A stretch of DNA of 15,653 nucleotides from CBDUWP01 sp965370955 (GTDB taxonomy: Bacteria > Planctomycetota > Phycisphaerae > Sedimentisphaerales > Anaerobacaceae), in contig CBDUWP010000032.1 in NCBI GenBank assembly GCA_965370955.1, positions 1-15,653 of the forward strand. Direction: 5' to 3'. The notes under the pieces were generated by a model. The model worked only from the letters and a program-made list of their open reading frames with translations. It was not told the origin of the DNA and searched no databases. A program made the position numbers and the translations under genes. Shown one piece after another: positions 1 through 7,469 of this stretch (positions are counted from its first letter, which is position 1; each line of letters opens with the position of its first letter).

Positions 1-917
1 ACGTCACTTAGCCCTTCGTAATAAAATGGTTGAGCTATATTTTGTATATGCACTACAGGCAAGAATTCAAATGGCATTATTCCTTCTGCGATTAGTTCTT
101 TATTTTCATATTGCTGCCAATAATATGGTGACATAATTTCGGTTGTAGTGGCGACTTTTCTTTGGGTTTGATTATTTCCGAAGATATTTCCTATAAGATT
201 ATTTGGCTTACAGATTTTATTTTTAAATTTCGTGAAATGTTGTATATAGTGCGTTGTTTTTTTATAGTTGTTTTCATTTAGAACAGGCAGTACTCTTGGT
301 GCGTCTATGAGCTCAAGCGTCATTGTTGCTGTTAGGCGGAGTGCATCTTCTAAGCTATACAGAGCAGAAGGTGATGTGTTGATGATCTCGTTGCCAGGCC
401 TGACGATACAGTCAACAAAGCCATAGATGCTTCCGAGTACTGCCATATCCTGAAAGAAGCCAATTCCCCCATTTGCCGCGAACGCTGCCTTCAATATTTT
501 TTCAATTTCTGAGCGTTTTTGTCTGTCGGGCGATTTGGATATAAAGCTGATATTTTTTCCGAACAAGAAATCCACAGAGGCATTTATTCGCCAAGCGATA
601 TCATTTTCTATCACGATTTCTTTTCGTTGAATATTCGATATTTCTTTGAGTTCATTTGTTGCCAAGATGTTTTGTTGTCTTAATCCGGTTATTCTTGCAG
701 GCAGTCCCATTTCTTGTGCTTGGTAGTAGTTTCTACCTGTTTTTGTAATTTTTTTAGCTAGCACTCCTTTATCGATTGCTGGTTGGATAGGGTTGGTATA
801 GTAATCCCATAGTTTGGCGAAATGTTGCTGAATTTGTTGTGCTTTATCATCGATTAGCCAGTTGGCGAAATCGTGGTCGAGTTTGCATTTTTTGAATGCA
901 TTGAGTTTTAATCCCAT
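1..917 (-). CDS. Phage portal protein, SPP1 gp6-like (partial, C-terminus beyond the window)
   Basis: An open frame of 305 codons runs without a stop from an ATG at 917 to the left edge. A GGGGA ribosome binding site lies just upstream of the ATG. Portal proteins form the dodecameric ring at one capsid vertex through which the terminase pumps DNA. The N-terminus is polar and helical (MGLKLNAFKK...). Around residues 95-165 there is a stretch typical of SPP1 gp6/DUF1483-like portals, with INASVDFLFGKNISF followed by a segment ending GSIYGFVDCIVRP. The last visible residues, PFEFLPVVHIQN then YYEGLSDV, match the family pattern in which a 'PVVH' strand precedes a 'GxSD' loop. Family members are usually 400-550 residues, so roughly a third to 40% is missing. 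No terminase gene precedes it; its upstream neighbour is the eno operon. The family call rests on pattern recognition. Confidence 0.75.
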   Translation of the reverse strand, partial: MGLKLNAFKKCKLDHDFANWLIDDKAQQIQQHFAKLWDYYTNPIQPAIDKGVLAKKITKTGRNYYQAQEMGLPARITGLRQQNILATNELKEISNIQRKEIVIENDIAWRINASVDFLFGKNISFISKSPDRQKRSEIEKILKAAFAANGGIGFFQDMAVLGSIYGFVDCIVRPGNEIINTSPSALYSLEDALRLTATMTLELIDAPRVLPVLNENNYKKTTHYIQHFTKFKNKICKPNNLIGNIFGNNQTQRKVATTTEIMSPYYWQQYENKELIAEGIMPFEFLPVVHIQNIAQPFYYEGLSD

Positions 918-1009
918 TTACAGATCCCCAAAAAGAAAAGATTTGTTGCCTCTGAAATAGGACTGTTTTGCGTTTATCTTATGAAATTATTTGTGATGTA
1001 ATTTTATTG

Positions 1010-1067
1010 AGATGGTGACATTTGGTGTTTTTTGTGGATTAGCGGTGTATTTTTGAAGATGGTGACA
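1010..1067. repeat. Pair of 11-bp direct repeats upstream of the portal gene
   Basis: AGATGGTGACA occurs exactly at 1010-1020 and again at 1057-1067, a period of 47 bp. The pair lies in the 253-bp gap between the FtsB-like gene and the portal gene. Read on the portal strand the copies are TGTCACCATCT. Their place upstream of the portal start fits paired sites for a DNA-binding protein. Repeated TGT-starting sites near an end are also seen in some transposons, so a degraded mobile-element end is possible. The rest of the gap is AT-rich, and I see no hairpin terminator, RNA gene or open frame in it. Confidence 0.5.
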
Positions 1068-1170
1068 GTGTGATTTATTTTTTTAAAAACCCAATTTTTT
1101 TTTATATGTATTGCATCAATGATTGGATAAATTGCTAAATATATTTCAGAGTGCAAATGTTTTCAGTATT

Positions 1171-2987
<1,817 letters not shown>

Positions 2988-3066
2988 TCAGATAGTTCAC
3001 TTTTGTGCTTAACCTTATATTCGTCACTCCAACAGTTATTTGTTGATAATAGTTTTTGTTTTTTAT

Positions 3067-3098
3067 TTGAAAATAGCCGTTTACAATGTCGTTATAAT
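3067..3098 (+). promoter_or_regulatory. Candidate + strand promoter for the leader or small RNA before psd
   Basis: A perfect TATAAT lies at 3093-3098 with TTGAAA at 3067-3072. The 20-nt spacer is longer than the usual 16-18, which weakens the call. Transcription from here would start near 3105 and run into the terminator at 3314-3355. Confidence 0.3.
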
Positions 3099-3313
3099 CG
3101 TTTCACGACCTCTAAAACTCAGGTTATGACAGTTTTTTTTGTATTTTTTATAAAGATATGTGAAAAAACAATGAAAAAACTTGTTATTTTTCGATTTTTG
3201 AGGTAACTTTTCGGATTCTTTTTCGTCTATATAGTTGGACAGGCATAATTGCCATAATTAAAAAAACTAAGCTGTTACATTACAGTTACACAAAAGTTTC
3301 ATCCTCCTCCTTA

Positions 3314-3355
3314 AAAAGGGCTGGTTACTACAATAATCAGTCCTTTTTTGTTTTT
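3314..3355 (+). terminator. Strong rho-independent terminator or attenuator upstream of psd
   Basis: Bases 3314-3327 pair with 3334-3347 to form a 14-bp stem: twelve Watson-Crick pairs and two G-T wobbles around a 6-nt loop, CTACAA. A run of T follows, interrupted once by G (to 3355). Pairs in the core are GGGCTG with CAGTCC. No protein gene lies upstream on the + strand, so it ends either a small RNA or a regulated psd leader. The preceding CCTT (3309-3312) could pair with AAGG (3316-3319) in a small competing hairpin, which is what an attenuator would need, but this alternative is weak. Confidence 0.75.
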
Positions 3356-3394
3356 AATTGCTTTTGATTGGCTCTATTGCTAACATCTTTGGCT

Positions 3395-4084
3395 ATGCGA
3401 ATACCCTTTACAAAATATGGTTTGCCTCAGGTGTTGATTGCGCCGTTGATTGCGTTGGTTTTTGTAGCGATAGCGACATTTTTTGCGATTGCTGGTGATT
3501 ATCCGATTATTTCCACTTTTTTATGGATCTGTGTATTTTTAGGTTTGATTGTTTTTGGCTGGATTTTATCTTTTTTTCGCGATCCATTACGAATTATTCC
3601 TGAGGGCAAAAATTTGTTGCTATCTCCTGCCGATGGCACAATTGCTGATATTGAATTGTTGCAATCGAGCCCTATTGGCACTGATGTCTATAGGATTGGC
3701 ATCTTTTTAAGTGTTTTCAATGTTCACATAAATCGTGTTCCCTGTGACGTTAGAATTGACAAGATAACCTATAGAGAGGGGCAATTCAAGGATGCTCGCA
3801 GCCCTGTTGCCAGTCAAGTCAATGAATCCAATGATATTGAAATGACCAGCTTGTCAGAGGTCGGCGGCAAATTGCTTGTTCGTCAGATTAGTGGTGCGAT
3901 TGCTCGTAGGATAGTTTGCCGGGCAGAGGCTGGCCAAACTTTTTTAGCTGGCCAGCAATTTGGCATGATAAAATTCGGCTCTCGCACAGAGTTATATGTC
4001 CCTAATCATAATAATTTGCAGCTTCTTGTTAAGATTGGCGATAAAGTCAACGCAGGCAGCATTGTATTAGCCCAATACATTTAA
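3395..4084 (+). CDS. psd: Phosphatidylserine decarboxylase proenzyme (short, membrane-anchored form)
   Basis: This enzyme decarboxylates phosphatidylserine to phosphatidylethanolamine. It is made as a proenzyme that cleaves itself and turns a serine into a pyruvoyl group. Starting from ATG 3395 gives 229 aa (MRIPFTKYGLP...). A TTG at 3368 would add nine residues; neither start has a good ribosome binding site. Two membrane helices (about 12-34 and 39-61) precede the catalytic domain, which shows DPLR, SPADG (77-81), FNVHINRVP (108-116) and the self-cleavage motif FGSR with Ser196 as the pyruvoyl precursor. The motif and length are those of the short PSD-A subfamily, not the approximately 300-residue E. 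coli type with LGST. It lies 21 bp before pssA, which makes its substrate, so the two form a lipid operon. Confidence 0.93.
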   Translation: MRIPFTKYGLPQVLIAPLIALVFVAIATFFAIAGDYPIISTFLWICVFLGLIVFGWILSFFRDPLRIIPEGKNLLLSPADGTIADIELLQSSPIGTDVYRIGIFLSVFNVHINRVPCDVRIDKITYREGQFKDARSPVASQVNESNDIEMTSLSEVGGKLLVRQISGAIARRIVCRAEAGQTFLAGQQFGMIKFGSRTELYVPNHNNLQLLVKIGDKVNAGSIVLAQYI

Positions 4085-4105
4085 GACAATGAAAGTTTTA
4101 GCTTT

Positions 4106-4966
4106 ATGACAGAGCAATTTTTTCGCCGAGACAACATAGTTACCAAATCTGGCAAGAAGCGTTTGAATTATATTACAATGCTTCCGTCTCTGATAACCAT
4201 CTTAAATGGCATGTTTGGCTTTGCCTCTATTGTTTTTGCCAGTAGAGGTGTTTATGCAGCCGCTAGTTATATGCTATTTTTCGCTATGATAGCTGATGTG
4301 TTGGATGGCCGTGTTGCGCGGATGAGCCATAGCACTTCCAGTTTTGGCGGTCAGTTGGACAGCTTATGCGATGCGATCAGTTTTGGTTTGGCACCGGCAT
4401 TTTTGATGTTACATATTTTCACTTCTAAATTGGGTTTAGTTGATTTAGCCCCTGTGCTTGAAAAATTATTATCTCGTTTTGTTTGGTTTTCCGCTGCGGT
4501 TTATTTAAGCTGTGCAATAATTCGTTTGGCTCGGTTCAATGTAGAAAATGAAAAAGATGAATCATCTCACATGAGTTTTATTGGCCTTCCGACTCCCTCA
4601 GCAGCTGGCGTGATTGCCAGTATCATTCTCGTCAATCAGGAGATAATCCCAGACCTTATTGGCCGGTCGTCATTTTTTGGTATTGTTTCTGATGTCATGG
4701 TATATTCTCTGCCGCTTGTGACCTTATCGGTTGGCATATTGATGGTCAGCCGCATTAGATATGTCCATTTGTTCAACCAGTATGTCAAAGGTAAAAAACC
4801 TTTTACCCATTTGATTCGTGCCCTTTTAGTGCTTGGCTTATTATATTGGAATAGACAGGTTGCGGTCATGGTGGTTTTTTGTGGTTTTGCTGCGAACGGC
4901 TTTTTTCGCTGGCTATTTTTCCGTTTGTTGCGATTTCGTAAAGGCAGTGATAGCTCCGCTAAATAG
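4106..4966 (+). CDS. pssA: CDP-diacylglycerol--serine O-phosphatidyltransferase
   Basis: This integral membrane enzyme joins serine to CDP-diacylglycerol to make phosphatidylserine, the substrate of the psd product upstream. The 286-residue protein has the full CDP-alcohol phosphotransferase signature DGxxARx8GxxxDxxxD: Asp67-Gly68, Ala71-Arg72, Gly81, Asp85 and Asp89, with an extra Asp64 as in active members. Several hydrophobic helices span about 25-60, 90-112, 120-142, 162-178, 198-215 and 236-268. The N-terminal MLPSLITILN block before the first helix is typical of PssA. The ribosome binding site is weak, suggesting translational coupling to psd. The gene is followed by the PilZ gene on the opposite strand. 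Confidence 0.93.
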   Translation: MTEQFFRRDNIVTKSGKKRLNYITMLPSLITILNGMFGFASIVFASRGVYAAASYMLFFAMIADVLDGRVARMSHSTSSFGGQLDSLCDAISFGLAPAFLMLHIFTSKLGLVDLAPVLEKLLSRFVWFSAAVYLSCAIIRLARFNVENEKDESSHMSFIGLPTPSAAGVIASIILVNQEIIPDLIGRSSFFGIVSDVMVYSLPLVTLSVGILMVSRIRYVHLFNQYVKGKKPFTHLIRALLVLGLLYWNRQVAVMVVFCGFAANGFFRWLFFRLLRFRKGSDSSAK

Positions 4967-4993
4967 CTCCAGTTTCCAACTGTCAGTTTTGGT

Positions 4994-5061
4994 ATAAAAA
5001 TATAAAAAGCCGGCAACATTTGTCAAGCGTAAGATATCGCCCCACAAACATTGCCAGCTTT
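4994..5061 (-). terminator. Rho-independent terminator of the PilZ gene, strand-specific
   Basis: Arms 5006-5023 and 5044-5061 form an 18-bp stem with a 20-nt loop. On the - strand transcript the three non-Watson-Crick positions become G-U wobbles, so the stem is unbroken and is followed by TTTTTATATTTTTAT (5008 down to 4994). On the + strand the same positions are A-C or C-A mismatches and the T tail is poorer. It therefore looks built to stop transcription coming from the PilZ gene rather than from pssA. Confidence 0.8.
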
Positions 5062-5090
5062 AGTTGTTATTTTATCTATATCGCTTTGAT

Positions 5091-5846
5091 TTAGCGATTT
5101 TTATTGATTTGGTGATAGGTTTCTACTACTCTCACCAATTTTCTTAGTTTGTCCCTGCCTTGTCTGGTGGATTCCAGCCCGATCATTTGTAAGCCCAAGC
5201 AGACATCATTTTCATTTGCAGTTGGCAAAATGCTTCTGATTTGAGCATTAAGTTCTATTGTTTCTTCGTTTTCCATAGGAATAAAACCGATAGTTACAGT
5301 TTGTCCCTGTTTGAAATCTCGGCATTGTTTTGCATCTACTGCGACTTGTAGACCGCCAGCTGAGATATCAACCATATTTCCTGTGATACTTCGGCCTGTA
5401 TTTTTTGAATTTTTAGCCAAAAAAGATTCTGCCGCATGTGTTATTTTAGCTTTGACAGATATATTTTTTGGTATTGGTATACGATAGTAGCTTCTTCTAT
5501 CAACTGCTTCGATACGGTTTGGCAATTCTAGTACTACGATTCCTCCTTCTTCGGGATTTAATGATGGCTCGAGATCGATCACTTTTGTTTCGAACAATAT
5601 TTTTCCGAAGTTGTATTTGACTGACATTCCCACACATTGGCCTAGCGAAATATTTACAGGATGCGGGTCTTTTCTCGGTGCTATAGAGACCTTAATACAA
5701 GCGGCTCCCGCGCTTAAGACAGACACTTTGGTTACATGCCATTTTCGTTTGGAAAGATAGGACATGATAGCGGTGCATTGATCTTCTGCTATTGCATCTA
5801 GAATTTGTTTTGAATCTGTGTTATGTGAAACCATCATTTTGTTCAT
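5091..5846 (-). CDS. PilZ-domain c-di-GMP-binding protein (YcgR-like)
   Basis: 251 residues, soluble, with no signal peptide. The N-terminal part (about 20-110) is a beta-rich domain like the YcgR flagellar-brake N-domain. The C-terminal PilZ domain (about 116-240) has both c-di-GMP contacts: the RxxxR motif at Arg118-Ser-Tyr-Tyr-Arg122 and the DxSxxG motif at Asp160-Ile-Ser162-Ala-Gly-Gly165. Binding of the second messenger is therefore likely. In characterised relatives this changes motility, exopolysaccharide or attachment; the partner here is unknown, and no flagellar or pilus gene is in view. The start at 5846 is supported by a GGGGGA site 8 nt upstream. It appears to be a single-gene transcript, with its own promoter and the terminator at 4994-5061. 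Confidence 0.85.
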   Translation of the reverse strand: MNKMMVSHNTDSKQILDAIAEDQCTAIMSYLSKRKWHVTKVSVLSAGAACIKVSIAPRKDPHPVNISLGQCVGMSVKYNFGKILFETKVIDLEPSLNPEEGGIVVLELPNRIEAVDRRSYYRIPIPKNISVKAKITHAAESFLAKNSKNTGRSITGNMVDISAGGLQVAVDAKQCRDFKQGQTVTIGFIPMENEETIELNAQIRSILPTANENDVCLGLQMIGLESTRQGRDKLRKLVRVVETYHQINKNR

Positions 5847-5888
5847 TCGGTCAATCCCCCAACAGTTTACTTCTAGTTAATATTTTTA

Positions 5889-5903
5889 GCTGGTATTTCC
5901 AGC
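5889..5903 (-). promoter_or_regulatory. Hairpin in the PilZ gene 5' leader
   Basis: GCTGG (5889-5893) and CCAGC (5899-5903) form a perfect 5-bp inverted repeat around a 5-nt spacer, 43 nt upstream of the PilZ ATG and probably inside its 5' leader. It has no T tail on either strand, so it is not a terminator. It could be a protein-binding site or simply leader structure. It is too short to be a c-di-GMP riboswitch. Confidence 0.3.
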
Positions 5904-5939
5904 CAAGTTGAAACACAAACATTGAAATCGTTATAGTTA

Positions 5940-5969
5940 AATATATAAAAATTATTTTTATGATTTCAA
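5940..5969 (-). promoter_or_regulatory. Candidate promoter of the PilZ gene
   Basis: On the - strand TTGAAA (5969-5964) is followed after 18 nt by TATATT (5945-5940). This would start transcription near 5933 and give a leader of about 87 nt that includes the 5889-5903 hairpin. The surroundings are very AT-rich, so chance matches are easy. Confidence 0.35.
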
Positions 5970-6102
5970 AATTTCATTCACTTGATTAGCATTAAAAAAA
6001 ACATTGTCCCATAAGAAATACATATTGAGCTTAGTGAGTTAGTTTATTGTTTAATAAAAATTGTTTTTTTGTACAAAAAACCTGATTACATGGCTTCAAA
6101 AC

Positions 6103-6123
6103 CCTATTTTCTTGAAAAATAGG
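6103..6123. repeat. Inverted repeat covering the -35 box of the 6148 gene
   Basis: CCTATTTT (6103-6110) and AAAATAGG (6116-6123) are exact inverted copies around a 5-nt spacer, and they overlap the -35 element TTGAAA at 6112-6117. A perfect 8-bp palindrome, TAGGCCTA, lies at 6120-6127 inside the promoter spacer. The placement is that of an operator for a dimeric repressor. No regulator gene lies nearby to assign it to. Confidence 0.4.
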
Positions 6124-6140
6124 CCTAAAAATGTTATCAT
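6112..6140 (+). promoter_or_regulatory. Sigma70-type promoter placing the start of transcription at the ATG of the 6148 gene
   Basis: TTGAAA (6112-6117), a 17-nt spacer, and TATCAT (6135-6140) preceded by the extended -10 dinucleotide TG at 6132-6133. Only seven bases separate the -10 box from the ATG at 6148, so the expected first nucleotide is the A of the start codon or one base before it. The message would then be leaderless, which agrees with the absence of a ribosome binding site. Confidence 0.5.
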
Positions 6141-6147
6141 TAAGCCC

Positions 6148-7467
6148 ATGATTGATAAAGCTTTTATTCAAAACCATTCTTTGGACAAGATTGCATTTTT
6201 AGCCATATTGCTTGGTTCGATTTTGTTTGCTAAGTTATTGTTACATGTCAGAGATCAAGAAATTACTTTGTCGCCTCCTATCCAATTAACTTGTGCCGGC
6301 CTTAGTATTTCTTTACCTCAAGGTGAAAATTGGCATCATGGTGATGCATGGTCTTATGATTTGTCTTCGCGGTCGTTTGTTTTGATGAGTAATTTGATGT
6401 CGAAGCAGACTGCGATAGGTACAGTGACCTGTTCTTATCGTCTTTTAGGAGTTGAGAAGGCCTATGATATTGGCCAGATGCTTAGTGACAAGATTGAAAC
6501 TTTCAATATAAAAGAACTTGTCAGCGGTCATTACAGTTGTTCGGGGAGTAATCTTGTTTTTGATTGGGCTTATATCACGATACACAAACTAGATGCCAGC
6601 ATCATCACTTCAGTTTGCAAGCTGCCTGACAATCGTTTATTTGAGCTTCAGGTAATGCTTCCTTCTGCAAATAAATCCAAGACGATGGCGTTGTTTTATT
6701 CTATAGCTGAGAGTATGGCTTTTACTCCGATAGCCTCTGATATGATTGATTTGATTAAGACCAGCGGTACCTCTAGCTATATTAACGAACGTCAGGACAG
6801 TTATTTTTTGATAAAAAATGCAAAGCTGCAGCCCATTGGCTTTAAGATTGAGATAGTAGCGGATTTGCCTCGTCTTCGCGCGTCCCAACATATCCAAGCC
6901 AGTTCTATGGTATGCCTTGTTGGTTCTACTCAGTTTCGTCAGGCATCTGTATTGGAGTCGGATGATCATTTTGACAGATTTGACTGGAAAAATGAGTATC
7001 GTACTAAATGTGTTCAGCTCATGACGCAATCGATTTTTACTGACGGTTTGTTGACGGTTAAACAGTTTTCCAATAATGCCGAAGATTTAACCATTTGTTT
7101 GGCTACCAGCTCTATTCCTGAGAGTTTCCTTAACATGTTTTTCAAGGAGTTCATGGCTAGCAGTTACGATGAGTTATTGATTGATATATTGCAATCGGAT
7201 GGCTCTATTGCTCCTGTGATTGTTTCTAAGATGCCGGTGACAGCTCAAAACAGTTTGATTCGTAGTGCCATTAAGCTGCGTTTATTAAATTCTGGTTCTG
7301 TTGAATTGGTTTATTTTGATGATAGCGGCCGTGTTGTGAAAAAGATGGTTGATTCAGAGGGTTTGTTTTGGTTTGAGCGTTCAACTTTTGAGACGTTGAC
7401 GGAAACCTTTCCTGATTATGCTGAAGAGATTCGAGTTCGGCGCGAATTATTTAGCCATAAAATTTAG
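6148..7467 (+). CDS. Membrane-anchored protein of unknown function, 439 aa
   Basis: I do not recognise a family. The start is taken at ATG 6148 (MIDKAFIQNH...). A TTG at 6061 would add 29 residues, but those codons cover the promoter and its inverted repeat. A single hydrophobic helix at about 14-33 without a cleavable signal site, followed by a long polar region, predicts an N-terminally anchored protein with most of its mass outside the cytoplasm. The exported part is rich in alternating hydrophobic and polar residues, suggesting beta structure, and looks like two related halves (about 40-220 and 225-370), each with scattered Cys and aromatic residues. A charged C-terminal segment (about 385-435) contains FDDSGRVVKKMVDSEGLFW. 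I see no catalytic motif. Its stop is two bases from the stop of the convergent oxidoreductase gene, and no terminator separates them. Confidence 0.75.
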   Translation: MIDKAFIQNHSLDKIAFLAILLGSILFAKLLLHVRDQEITLSPPIQLTCAGLSISLPQGENWHHGDAWSYDLSSRSFVLMSNLMSKQTAIGTVTCSYRLLGVEKAYDIGQMLSDKIETFNIKELVSGHYSCSGSNLVFDWAYITIHKLDASIITSVCKLPDNRLFELQVMLPSANKSKTMALFYSIAESMAFTPIASDMIDLIKTSGTSSYINERQDSYFLIKNAKLQPIGFKIEIVADLPRLRASQHIQASSMVCLVGSTQFRQASVLESDDHFDRFDWKNEYRTKCVQLMTQSIFTDGLLTVKQFSNNAEDLTICLATSSIPESFLNMFFKEFMASSYDELLIDILQSDGSIAPVIVSKMPVTAQNSLIRSAIKLRLLNSGSVELVYFDDSGRVVKKMVDSEGLFWFERSTFETLTETFPDYAEEIRVRRELFSHKI

Positions 7468-7469
7468 TT

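Larger units (their letters stand above)
5847..6147. other. 301-bp divergent intergenic region between the PilZ gene and the unknown membrane protein gene
   Basis: Very AT-rich. It holds the PilZ ribosome binding site, a short hairpin at 5889-5903, a candidate - strand promoter at 5940-5969 and a better + strand promoter at 6112-6140 with an inverted repeat over its -35 box. The remaining stretch, about 5970-6100, shows no open frame with a usable start, no RNA gene and no terminator that I can see. Confidence 0.5.

Noticed and set aside
3003..3206. 67-codon open frame on the + strand between eno and psd, ending in the peptide MKKLVIFRFLR
   Set aside because: Low-complexity AT-rich translation with no ribosome binding site and no family resemblance. 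The 11-codon tail has no control-codon run and is too far from the terminator to be a convincing leader peptide.
3090..3355. Possible 6S RNA, tmRNA, SRP RNA or RNase P RNA in the eno-psd gap
   Set aside because: None of the conserved elements of these RNAs could be found on either strand; only the terminator and C-rich stretch are supported.
6061..6147. TTG start adding 29 residues to the unknown membrane protein
   Set aside because: The codons cover a good promoter and inverted repeat, there is no ribosome binding site, and the added residues look like translated non-coding AT-rich DNA.
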